From Serinus canaria (taxonomy: Eukaryota; Chordata; Aves; Passeriformes; Fringillidae): a stretch of DNA of 64,000 bases. The notes beneath the pieces are model-generated. The model was not told the origin of the DNA, did no database searches, and was given only the letters and a program-made list of their open reading frames with translations. The stretch covers positions 61,117,543 to 61,181,542 of the forward strand of contig NC_066314.1 of assembly GCF_022539315.1 (NCBI RefSeq), read 5' to 3'. Within the stretch, counting starts at the first letter, position 1. Each line of letters starts with the position of its first letter. The translations under genes were made by a program, and so were the position numbers. Shown one piece after another: positions 1 through 12,184 of the stretch.

Positions 1-255
1 CCAAATACAAGGCAGCAGGTCAGAGAGAGGGGCTAAAGCAGGCAGGGCTTTTCCTACAGCTCTTCTGGGCAGGAGGAGGTGCCAACCTGACCAAAGAACT
101 GTTGACTTGTTTATGTAGGACATTGTGGAGAAAAGGAAGCTGTACAAGTATCCTCTATACAGAGGAGAAAAAAGCACAGACTGGAAATTTAAACTGTTAA
201 AACACTTGTGAATACAAGGGTCTTCAGTGCCAGCTGACAGCTATGTGAGACACTA

Positions 256-672
256 CTGTATTTGTGTTTCCCCAGATGGAGGAAGGAATGATAGATCTGA
301 CTCCATGTTTTCAGAAGGCTAATTTATTATTTTATGATACTATATTATATTAAAGTATACTGTACTCAACTATACTAAAGAATACAGAGAAGATACTCAC
401 AGAGGGCTAACAAGATAATAATGAAAACTTGTGACTCTCTCCAGAGTCCCAGCACAGCTTGGCCCTGATTGGCCAATGAGTCAAAACAGCTCACACCAGA
501 ATCCAATGAAACAATCACCTGTTGGAGAAACAATCTCCAAACACATTCCACATGAGCAAAACACAGGAGAAGCAAATGACATAAAATCGTTTTCCTTTAT
601 CTCTGAGGCTTCTCAGTTTCCCAGGAGAAAAATCCTGGGTGAAGGGATTTTTCAGAAAATGTGAATGTGACA
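256..672 (-). mobile_element. Solo LTR, endogenous retrovirus (family A)
   Basis: Read on the minus strand, it starts TGTCAC at 672 and ends near 256 after an AT-rich tail and the phrase ctgaaaacatggagtc. It aligns by eye along its length with the LTR at 28736-29122: shared aaatcccttc, ggattt.tctcctg, ctgagaagcctcag, agtttt.attatt and ctttagtatag blocks. No internal retroviral coding sequence flanks it. Terminal coordinates are approximate. Confidence 0.75.
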
Positions 673-2149
673 AGACACTCCAAGTGATTTATTCCCCAGA
701 GGATATGGATGCCCTGCAGTCTTGTGAGCATTGCATGGTGTCTTGTACAAAGGAGCCTGAGGGAGGGGCTGCCTGTCAGGGCAGGGATTTCTTCTGGCCA
801 GCGTCGTCCTGGCAGTGGGCATTTGCCACTGGTGACTTGTAGTGTTTACAGTGGGTGTCTGTAGCTATTTGTCTGTCTGAGGGAGGCCACCACTCTGGTT
901 ACAGGTATAGCCAGGTCTCCTCTGGCCATGTCTGCAGCCTAATGCATGACCTCAAATCCAAATGACATGAGGATTTTGTGTTAAGGGGGTTTTTAGCATG
1001 GAAATATTTTCTCACACTGCATTTTGAAAGACTATGCCTTACAGCCCTCAAGAGTGGAAGGTTCACATCCCATTCTGGTGTTTTTTACAGGCAGTTTCTG
1101 GGGTGACACTCCTCTCTGTCCCATAGAATCTCGAGGTTCAGCACTGACAGTGGCCTTCCTTCAAAGGGCTGTGGCAGCATGAAAGGCTTTCTCTCAGCTT
1201 GTTCTGCTCAGAAAACATCATCTGGTGAGTCTGTTACAATTTTGGGGCGAGGATGGTGAAGTACAGCTTAAAGTATGACTGTTCTATTTAAAACAATAAT
1301 TTGTCTGTTCTGAAGAGAAATGGCCATTAATAAGAAGAGATCTATTTGAGATCTTGAGTGTTGATGATTGAATGCTTAAGTCATTATCTAATGACTGTAC
1401 TCATTTCCCAGGGTAAACCTGTAAAAATGAGACACCTGTTTTAGCTGTTTCTCTCTTTCTGCCCCTTTGCATTCTGCTCTACAGAACCAGAGTGCCCTGT
1501 CCCCCTGCTCAGTCAGTTAATGCTCCTGTGGTCTCTCTTCTGCTCCTTCCCCTGGTTAGGCACCAATACTGCCAGGTGCTGCTGTTCCACTGCTCACCTG
1601 CCCAGCCTCCATCTCTGCCACAGGCCCAGGGACCCACACAGCTAACTGGGCTCTGAGCTCGAAGACAAAAGGAAAACTCACTCCCTCTCTTGTTTCCCAG
1701 GCAAGGGCACAGCTGCTGGCACGGGTAGACAGTTTTCTCTCTGAAGAGCAGAGCTGCCTTGGCATCATTAAGCAAATTAGTACTTTGAACCCTCAGATCA
1801 GAGAAACTTGGAGCTTGGAAAGATGTGTCCAGTCTGTCTCTTCTGTTTTGTGGAAGCAAAATGTTTTGCCTTTCTAGCTATTTGAGCCATGTCTAATCTC
1901 CCCCATTCCCCCTTCTTCTGTCTTACTGTGATCCTCACTGCTCTGTGAATGAGCACATCTCCTTGGGCAGCTGTCTTGGACCTCAGAAGTAAAGCACAGC
2001 AATTAAATATATAAATTAAAATGCACCAGACTTGCAGCACCATCAGCATAGATCTGTTTGCTTTTTCATGTGCACACACACATTTCCAATGTGAATTTCA
2101 AACCCTAGCTCTGAAAATGATGAGGTACCTTCTCCATTCACATAGGCCA
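673..2149. other. Intergenic stretch, nothing recognised
   Basis: No exon, RNA gene or named repeat could be supported. A 116-codon minus-strand frame near 1509-1859 shows no family features. Confidence 0.6.
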
Positions 2150-2760
2150 CTGTGCTTCTTTTGGCTGGGGTAGAGTTAATTTTCTTCACTAGACAGAAGC
2201 TAGGAAGGGGTTGTGTTCTGGATTTATGCTGAAAAGGGTGTTGGCAATAGAGATGGTTTTGGTACTGCTGAGCAGGGTTTGCACAGAGCCAAGGCCTCTT
2301 CTGCTTCTCACACCTCCATGCCTGTGGGGAGGCTGGGGCTGCCCAAGGGGGACACAGCCAGGACAGCTGATCCTGACTGACCCAAGGGATGTCCCCTACT
2401 TTGTGGCATCATGCTCAGCATATAAAGATGTGGGAAGAAGGAGGAAGTGGAGGAAATGTTTGGAGAGGTGATGGTTGTCTTCCCAAGTAGCTCTTACCCA
2501 TGATGGAGTCCTGCTGTCCTGGTGTGTCTGAACACCTGCCTGCTCGTGAGAAATAGTGAATTAATTCCTTGTTTTACTTTGCATGCATGGCATTTGTTTT
2601 TACTCCTTACACTTCCTTTATCTCAGCTCACAAGTTTTCTCACTTTTACTCTTCCAATTCTGTCCCTGATGCTGCTGGGGGGGAAGCAAGCAAGTGGCTG
2701 CATGGGGCTTGGTTGCCAGCTGGGGTTGCACCATGACAGCCACAAAGCAGTGCTGCTGTT
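2150..2760 (+). mobile_element. Solo LTR, endogenous retrovirus (family B)
   Basis: Begins around ttttggctggggtagagtta and ends around ccagctggggttgcacca. Internal blocks ctgctgagcagggttt, gccaaggc, gcatcatgctcagcatataaa (TATA-like), gtcctgctgtcctgg and gggcttggttgccagctggg match the second copy at 56008-56590. This LTR type is familiar from passerine genomes; the exact family name is not asserted. No adjacent viral genes are visible. Confidence 0.85.
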
Positions 2761-5040
2761 ATAAAAATGTTTATTTGCTGAATGTGCTTTGCCTTAAGCT
2801 GCTGTCTGAGATCATTCCAAGATACTCTTCCATGCTCTGATGTATCCAAAACTGCAGCAAGTTAATTCAGTGCTCACCCCAGGCACTCCCACGTGGGTGG
2901 TAGTCCTCATATCTCTGCAGTCTGCACTGCCACCAAATCAAGCACAGGAACATCCCTGAGGAATGAGTGATTATTTAAACTCATTTTTGGGTTGGATTGT
3001 GCTTGTTTAAGAAAGGTGCTTATTGGGAGGGACAATTGGTCTCAGCATGGAACTGACCTCTGATTAATTAATTAATAACCACTGTCTGCAACCTGACACT
3101 CTAAATGGGAAATAGAAAAATAAACAGCTTAGGCCACCTGTGCTAACTTCTGTTTGAGAGCTTGGCTGCTCTTATGAGATGGTTGTGCCTTGTCCTGGGG
3201 CACACAGAAGGGGTAGAGGGAGCCCACTGTAGAAAGGTCAGTTCCCATGACATGACCCAGAGAGCCACCAAAAGAGGAGAAGCAGAGCTATGTGTTGTAC
3301 CTTAATATCCTCAGAAGGTTTCTCTGAATCAGCTCTACCAATAACAAGATTTTAGTGGGTTTATTTATTTTATTTTTAAAGTTTATTCCCCCCCCCCCGC
3401 CCCAGATTCATCCTCTGCTTTACTAGTTTCTGAGGAAAGTAAATATTCTTCACTTCCAGTTTTGTTCCTTTCCTTTCTCATGCCCCCTGTGATCAATGGA
3501 AGCTGGTGGGTGTCTCATACAGGTTATTTATGTACTGTTTAATTTGCTGTTGTTACTTGAGATGGCTGGAAACACTTTGGCAAGCTAATTCTGGAAAATG
3601 AAGACTTATTGTAATGGAATTGCTTTATAAATACCATTTTGACTGAAAGAGTGAGGAAATTATTCTTACCTGCAGAATGTGGCATCCTGAAAAATCTGTG
3701 AAGAGCTGTTTACCCAGGACACTGCCAGCCTGTGCACACACCCTGCTAGGCTTCAGACAAGGGATGTTTCTAAGCCATCTTGTCAATCCACCAGCAAGCT
3801 GGTGGGCTTGCTGTTTCCCACAGGAACATGCATCCAGAGCTGCCCCCAGCAGCTCAAACCTTCCTGTGCAGCATCCTGTGCTGCTGGCAGTGGTGGCAGC
3901 AGAGATGGAGTATGCATTTGCTGTGTAGCTGGTAAATCATATCAGGCTGAGGTACCCCGTGCCTCTGTTGAACCTTCATCTCTGTTTTATGGGATCCCCC
4001 AGTGATGGTGGCATAGGTGCAGAATGTTTCATCAGATCTGTGGATTTGATGTGGCCTCCATCTGTGTTGGGGTCTGGTGGCTGAGAAGGTGAGAGACTGA
4101 CCCACCTCTGGACTCCCTGTGCTGATCATGATAGCAACAAAACTTTAGAGTACAAGTTAAGGTTCTCTGTCAGCACAGCTCAAAGAGCACTGGGACCTCA
4201 CTGGTATTCCCAGAAGTGTCCCTGTGATGTAGGGTTGAAGCATGGGAGTTGTTTGGCAGCAGATGCTAAAAGTGAAATTTTGACTCTTCCTGTTGTCTGA
4301 ATTATGGGGGAGGATTAGACAGAAAAAAAATAAAAAAATCTTCACTTTACTTCTTCCTTGCCCAACATCAGACAGAACAATTCTGAGGGGAAAAAAACCT
4401 TCTTGTCAAATGTGAAGAGTGTCAACCCCCTGCTTGTGAAAGCTGTGTGCACACACTGGTTTGGGTGGGTTTCCTCCTGGAAGTGGCCTGGCACCCCTGG
4501 AGCTGCAGAAACCCATTGCATCAGGTGCCATTTGGAGTCCCCACCAATTCAGCTGTGCCAGGGTTAATGATTATAGCAACACTGACAATGGGGCCAGCGC
4601 TTGTGTGTGATGCTAAGAGTGACATGAAGCCTTTGGGCAGGCTTGCTACTTATTATCTGGTTAAAAGACAGTGTGAGGGTCAGGAATGTGACTTTAAGGT
4701 ATAAGTGTAGGCTAGACAGGATCTAGAGAATAGCAAAGATCACCTATTCTAACTGTCTTCCCAGCCTGTCAGAGCTGTATATGACATTAAAGTTAATGAG
4801 CCAGAAATGAGCAGCCATGTCCCTAGAGAGCAGGTTTTTTTTTTAATTTTTTTTTTTCCCCTCTATAAAGAATGGTATGAACAGCACTAACATTCTATGC
4901 ACCTCTGTGCTGGTAGTAAACTAATGTCTGAGATGGCAGGAGCTGAAATTTAAAAGAAAGCTTTTATGTTGTCTGTACCCATTGTCTAAACCCCAGGATA
5001 TTCTTGTTAGAGGAATATTTTGCTGTGGCATATAATTTAG

Positions 5041-5088
<48 letters not shown>

Positions 5089-8000
5089 GCAAAGGTCGGG
5101 CAGAGCTGAGAGAAGTTAGCCCTTTCAGTTTGCTGTGCACAGCTTGGGGCAGGACTTGGGGGAAGGGAAGGGAAGGAGAAGACCTGAAGACAAACATCAA
5201 GCATGGGGAAACATGGTCTAAACAGAGCCAGTGCATGAGCCCAGAGTGTGTGAACAAGGAGGCTGTAAAGCACATGGATTTCACCATATCCTCTTGGAAA
5301 ATTCCTGAGTTCTTTTAAGAACTATCTATGGGCACTGATGATGGGAGGTTTCTGCACCAAAGGAGTGATGCCCTGGGTCAAACTTGCCTGAGGAAAGTGT
5401 ATTCACTCAAGTCCCCAGAACCATGTCTCTTTAGAGGGTCTCATCTCCTTAGAAACAGCTTTCAAAATATGTTCAGTCTGACTGTGCTGTGGCCCCAAAG
5501 AATGGCACTGGGAGAGAGCCTGTTGTGATTCATTAAAACAGTGCTCTCAGGCATCCTGCAAGTGCAGCAAGGGAATGGATACATTACCAGAGCTCTGTCT
5601 CATCTGTTCTGCAGTGTTGATGTGAGATACTTGGTGGGATGCAGAGATGAGGCAGTGAGCTAAGAAGCAAGAAAAGCAGTGGGCTGACAGAAGTTAGAGC
5701 AGGAAAGCTGTACCTGGGGTTGATGGGAATTTGCTTTCCAACATTGGCAGATCTGTGACAACAACCTGCTTGCAGGTGCTGGGGCTGAGGCAAACACTGC
5801 TGTGAGTTGCTTAGCAGGATGGGGAGAGACAGGAGCTGGCACTAAGTGTGGGTTACTCTGACATGGAAGAGAAGCTGTGACTGATGGAGGGCAGTGACAG
5901 CTCAGACTGGGAGCACTGCCAAGAGAGATTTCCCCGGCTCCCTAAATGTTGCCTGCAGTGTGTGAATAATTTTCACCTGGGAGCCAGGCTGTCTCTTCTG
6001 TTGGGGAGCTGGGAAACTTTGGTAAAGGCAAAGCCAAGGTGGAAGCTAAGCAAAGGGCAGTGAACTCCGGGGAGATGAGATCACTCCCATGGTATCTCAA
6101 TGCCCAGGGCCTCTGCTGGTCACCCCTGCTGCTGCTCAGATACCTCGTGGTGCCTGTGTCTCCTTGGGACACCTCAGTGCCTGGGGAGGAGAAACCTGTC
6201 CCCTCATCTGCAAATTGAAGTGGGCTGTACCATCCCTTCTTCAATGCAGCTCCTGCCCCTCTGCCAGGAGATGTTTGAGTGCAGCTGGCACTGGGCTGGT
6301 GTCTGTCCTGTCTGACAAACTCTGGCCATCTCCTTCTCCTTTTTCAGGGAGACTCTTGGTGGCCACACATCTGTTTGTTTGACAGGCATGGCAAGCTGGC
6401 CAGTATTGCAGTGTGGGGCTTTTGTGTATTTTTCCTCAATGAAGAGGTTGTCACATGTACTGGGTAGATGTTTGTGAATTGGGTCACTTCCCTCCAAACC
6501 CTCCCTCTTTGGGAGTCCAGACTTGAGCACCCTGTTTCAGAAATCATCTTTTTACTACAGTAAACCTTGTGGTGCTGTAGTGCTTGTATCTATTCAGTTC
6601 CTGAAAGATGCCCAGGAAATATTATCCTTCAGCATCTGGGTGTATGGCTGTTGTCAAGTCCTGCACAAGTGGTGCTCATCTGTCAAAACAGAATTGGTAG
6701 CCCTGTTCCTCTGGGATAACCTGATTTACCAGGGGGAAGTAGCTGCTGCAGGAGCATGGGGAACTAAGATGGACTGCTCTGGCTGCAGTGTTATCTTGCT
6801 GGAAAGGAACTGATCTGGAACTTGGTGTGCTGGCTTATCCATTGTAAATATGCCTTGAGGTTTCAGAGAGATTTATCTATGCCAAGCCCTTAGTCTTGGC
6901 TCTGATGTTAAGGAGGCCATACTGACACAATTCCACTTGCCAAACAGTTGTTTTTTCTCTATTTTAAGTGGAAGGGTTTAGATTTGCCTTCTTAGGGGAG
7001 GGAAGGGTGGTGTCTGACTCAAAGTTTCCTGTGAACTGGTAACTAAAAACTAGACTTGGAAGTGAAGTGTATTTGTGAAGAAGGCTTTTAATGCTCAGCC
7101 CTATCAGCCTGTATCAATGAATTACAAGCCAGGAAAGGTCTGCCTGCCTCCATCTCCTCTGGTTTCAGCACTGCTGTGCACTACATACACGTCCATGCTT
7201 TAAACAGAAGAGAGCAGACTCTTTTCCATCCCTGTGCTGCTTATCATCGTCCACATAAATATTGAAATACAAGCACAGGAGTGTATGTCATGAAGCAAAG
7301 TGGTGTCATGTAACCAAGTGAACCTGGCAGCCATCTGCTGCTAAATGGCTGAAGAACTTCAGCCTGCCCGTATACCAGCTCATTCTGGTGCAACAATTAA
7401 AAGGTCATGTGGGTAACTTTTGATTTATTAGATGTACCAAATACCAGTGTATTTGTTGCTTAAAAGAAACCCTTCTTTCTCCTATCCTCATCTCATGCTG
7501 CTTTTGGAAAGAAAACCTCATATTCTAGCTCAGTTCAGAAAACATCAGTCAATCCTTACAAAAATAATAGTTCCCCTGAACTAGCAGAGCTGTAAATTGC
7601 AGTATTTTGTCAGGCTGCTGTTGCTGATGACGGACTTGCCGTGTTCTAACCAACTTAAAAAAACTGCTCTGCCATGGTGACAACAAATGTGTTGGGGTTT
7701 TGGCTTAAAGATGTGATTTCCTCAATGTGTCTTCAGCTGTGCAAATAGAGCAGCTCAGTGTTTGCAATTTAGTGCTGTATCACAGAGCAGGGAGGCTTCC
7801 TGCTGTGAAAATGTGTGTGGCATCAGGGGAATAACGTCCTGACTGAAACCTTCCAAGAAGTGGGGGCAGGATGGGTTGCCATGCTTGCTCCTGGTGGCAG
7901 AAGGAGACCTGTTCTCAGGGCTCCTGATGTGCCAGTCACCACTTCTCACCTCTGGAAAGAGCATGTGCTGCCCATGTGAAGTGACAGCCCCATCCTAGCC

Positions 8001-11000
8001 ACTGTGCTCCCCACGCCTTGGGAGATGGACAGAGCTGCAGGGTGAACCCAGGCTCTCAGGCATGCTTGTGGTGGTAACAGAACCCCCTGGCCTTCCAGAG
8101 GGGACTTTATACCTTAAATTTCACTGGAGGAAGAGGGTTAGGAAAGCTTCTGACAAAGCTGAAGGACAGCTATTAATACTCCTCTGAACATTTTTACTTC
8201 TCTGACCTAGAAATGGGCAGCAGGGTGCAAGGGGTGTAACTACTGGGCTGCTAAGGAAAGTGTCATCAGGTAAAATAATTTGGACTTTCAGTGCACAGCT
8301 AGAGTTGCATGTAGAGTATCTGGTGGGGCTTTTTTTTTTGTTCCTGAAGATCTGTTGCATGGTATTCTTTTGGACCATCTGTTTGATGCAGAGGCATTTG
8401 GTGAGAGAAGAATCACACACAATTCAGGGTGAGGTGCAGCACTTTGTGCAGAGGAGTTTTCCCTCTCCACCTTTTTACAAGTGAGTCTGGCTCTTATATT
8501 CTAAATATACCCTGAGGGAAAGGGAACAGCAGAACCAAGAATTATTTACATATTTTGAAGGAAGAGGCACTGCAATACTGAGGAAGGAGGCATAGATATT
8601 GAGGGAAAGGAGAGTTGCATAATTTAAGTGTGACAAGTAATTCCCATTAGTGTGGACTCTAATGAGCTCTTTCCTCCAGTTCTAGACTTGTTTGAAGCAA
8701 GGGTAAATCATAAATTAATCTACACAGCATTGCTGCTTGCTTTTTTTTTTCAGAGTAGCTCTTCACTGCAGGACAGCAGCTTTACCACACTGCAAATGTT
8801 GCTCCTGATTCCTCCCTTCAGAAATAACTTGTGCTCAAGTCCCACAGCACTGATGTTTTTTGGCTTAAAGAGGGCACTGAAAGTGTTTATTGTACCAGCT
8901 GTAACTCTTGCATGCCATGTGACAGTAGGGTCAACACAGGAATTCAAAATCAGGAGAAGGTTCTCCTGACCCCCAAATCCTGCCCCAGCCCAAGCTGTAG
9001 CTCAGGCTTGCCTGGTTTTCTGGTCCCTGGGCTCTGGAGGTTGTAGGCTAAGGTCATGAGACAAGAAGGGCTTCTGCCTGACAATAGTTACATTTGCTTG
9101 AATGCTGCATGTGAGTTTTTTATGGCACAAGAAATGGGACTGTGAAATCCCAAACAGACTTCTCATCACAATTTGTTAAGTAGCCATCCTGATGCAGCCA
9201 GAATTGTCCTGCTCTTTGCACTTACTGCACCAAGTTGGTTGTCCTATCAAAGAGGGAAGTTCTTCACTGCAATGGAGATATTCTCCTGATTAGTTTTTCT
9301 CTTTGTGGATTTTTTTCTCTTTGCTTTAAAGTAGCTTAGAAACTACAAGCTACTGCTTTTATAAGCAGGGGTTTTTAAAATTTTAGCTAGTGCTGGGTTA
9401 AGATGAGTGGTGTGAAATTTTGATTACGTTTTTCCCCAGAATATCTTGTGCTCAATGTTGGGGCTCAGATTTCTTCCTTTTTATGCTCCCAGTAGCCTGT
9501 CATGTTGGTATGTGGACTGGGAGGCCTCCAAGAAGAATCTGTAACATTGGTAGAACTCAAACCTTACCAAATCAAAAGCAGAGCAGAATATGCTTGAAGT
9601 AAGATTGCCTGTACTGGCTGGAAGCTGTGTTTTAACATCTACATTTCCTTGCAAGAGCCAGCTCTTTGTGTGTATGTTTTTTTTTTTTTGGATGCAGAAT
9701 GAATGCTCTCACACACCAACAAGGATCAGTTGCTATTTCCTTCTCAAGAGCCGTACAGGGTTTGATCTGTGCTGGCTGCACTCTCTGCTCTCCCTTAATT
9801 TAGTGGCACTGTTTATGTAATTGCTGCTTTTCTGATTCAAGTGCATGAGTACAAGCTGAAGGTTTGACACAGGCAGCCAAACTTTTTAATTGCCTTTAGC
9901 TCATTTCTAGCTGTGGCACATCTCTTTGAATGCAGCTGACTCACAGGAAAGTCTGGGAGAGAAACTGTACCCTTTTTATTTATGCTTTTTCTCTTGCAAA
10001 ATTGCTCTGTGAATTTTTATCACCTAATGGTTTCTCTGACACATTTTAAAAGTGTTCAGCTTCTCACCAAGAGACTATTTTATATGAGACTTGGGCCAGT
10101 AAACCATTTCTGTGATCTGGGAAGTGCTGTGCTTCCTTCACAGAGCAATCCATTTTGAAATTAGCTGGGCCTGCCTGCTCAAGAGGAACTCACAGTTGCT
10201 TGGCTGCTAGTCCTGAATGGACCTATTAAATGCCATATTTCTGTAAAAAACCCAGCAAAAATCTATTGCTGACTAGCAGGTCCTGAAATTCATGCACGTC
10301 AAGGGTAGCATAAATAATTTCAGCTTGCAGTTTTGGAGACAATAGTGGTTTCTGGCTTAGTAAATACTAACTTACATCCAGTCTATTGAAAAAGGTGATT
10401 ATGTAAGGTAGAAATCAGCTGGGACTTCAGCAGAGCTGGGAGGAAAAAGCTCCTCTTTCATTCAAAATGCCTTTTAAAATGCAAAGCACCTAGTGATGTG
10501 GATGTTAATTGACTTATCCTGTCCTAAACTATGTCCAGCCATGTTTTGCTTCTCTCAGGTGGTTCCAAAGCACAGACAGATTGAAGCTCCAGCTCTTTTC
10601 ACTTCCTTGTCTAAGCATCTTACAGAAATGCTCTCACCCTGTATTACCCCCTTTGTGTACAAGGGTGATGGGTCATTGCTGCTACCTCTGACCAGCCAGG
10701 TGGAATTGTGCCAGATTTAAGGACTTGGAATTTGAGTCTGGAAATCAGTGTGTTATGGATGGGTGTCTGCTCACTACAGCAAATTATAATGGCAGGCTCC
10801 TGGCCCAAATCTCTTTGTAAATGTCTTTCTCTTCTCCCAGCAGTTCATCTCAGGAAATACAGCTCCTGTGAAAAGACTGAGGAGCTCCTTACTCTATTGC
10901 TCCCTTCTCTAGCTCAGTACAATCTTTTCCTCCAAGGTAAGAACACGACAGTAAGCAAAAGTACATGCTGTGTCCTGCTCCTCCCTTGTAATCCCTGGGA

Positions 11001-11790
11001 CATCTGCTCAGAGGTGACCTGAGTGGAAATAACCACCTGGCCCACTACCAGTTAGAAATCTGGGGGCTGCTGGAGGCCTGGGTGGTCTATGGGAGCCTCT
11101 CTAAATGGTGAGGCAGAAGGAAGAATGCACTCACCCAGCTTGCAAGAGGGAAAGCAGAGATGATAACTTCTAAAAAGTTACAACAGACTCGGTTATACCA
11201 CATATTTCTCAGACTAGAAAACCATGCTTGAGGGTTTTTCTCATCCACCTTTGTTTTCACGAAGCTCCTCTTTATTCCTGACCTGTGACAGCTGAAAGGG
11301 TTTTCCTGGGAGAGAGAAGATGAGTGTGGGTATGCATGTGGTGAGGAGCTGGGGAATAGCTGTTGTGCCAGCTTGTTGTGTGGAGGATGCTGGACAGCTG
11401 AGGTTCAGTCTGGACCACCTTTGTCTTGTGGTCTCCATGGGGCTGTGAGGCCAAGCAGGTCCTGGCACTGTTTTTTTCCCATCAGCTCCTCCATCCCACT
11501 TGACCAAAGGCAAGTGAGAGCTGCAGGTTTCCCTAAAGTTGAGATATTTTTATTTCCCAGAGTTACAAGCAATAGCAAAGACTCCTTAGGGGCCAAGGCC
11601 ACATTGCTGATATGTGTGACACGCTGCAGACTTCACTGTGTTTGTACCTCTGGGTACAGAGGGAAACCTTGGCAGATCTTGCTGCCCTTTGCCTGCTCTT
11701 GCTGCTCAGTTTCCAGCTGAAATCTGTGCCTGGCTTCCAGGTGCTGCTGGGTGTTGGGAGAATCTATGAGGCACAGGAGGGAAAATCAGT
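2761..11790. other. Long intergenic stretch
   Basis: About 9 kb with no exon I can support. It contains a C11 run at 3388-3398, short A/T homopolymers and the TA microsatellite near 5045. If TRIM24 were adjacent as in human, its 3' untranslated region could lie at this side of SVOPL, but I see no TRIM24 coding sequence on the plus strand. Confidence 0.6.
5045..5084. repeat. (TA)20 microsatellite
   Basis: An uninterrupted run of 20 TA units. It explains the IYIYIY open frames seen on both strands here. Confidence 0.97.
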
Positions 11791-11990
11791 CACAGAATGG
11801 TTTGGAAACATTAAAGCTCCACCTTGTTCCACCCCTCTGCCATGGGCAGGGGCACCTTCCATTAGACCAGGTTGCTGAAAGCCCCATCCAGCCTGGCCTT
11901 GAACACTTCCAGGGATGGGGCATCCACAGCTTCCCTGGGCAGCCTGTGCCAGGGCCTCACCACCCTCTTGTAACCACAGAGAAAAGCAAG
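11791..11990 (-). mobile_element. CR1 LINE 3' fragment
   Basis: Plus strand reads the reverse complement of a CR1 3' end: cacagaatggtttgg, the ccctctgccatgggcagggg block, attagaccaggttgctgaaa and gccttgaacacttccaggga, then cctgtgccagggcctcacc. Orientation is minus. It is truncated at the 5' side, as most avian CR1 copies are. Confidence 0.92.
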
Positions 11991-12162
11991 GCACAGTTCT
12001 TCCCAAGAATATTTCTGGGTTTCACATTCTCTGAACCTCAGAGAATGAAAACACAATTCTTATCATTTGCTGTGCCTGTGTGTGTGCCAAAGGAGAATGC
12101 AACACGGAGATTGTTCACCCAAAGTGATGGGGTTTTGTTTCCTTGGCCTATCAGGACCAACA

Positions 12163-12184
12163 GTGTGTGTGTGTGTGTGTGTGT
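12163..12184. repeat. (GT)11 microsatellite
   Basis: Eleven uninterrupted GT units. Confidence 0.95.

Noticed and set aside
5004..5318. Frames with IYIYIY repeats on both strands
   Set aside because: Produced by the (TA)20 microsatellite.
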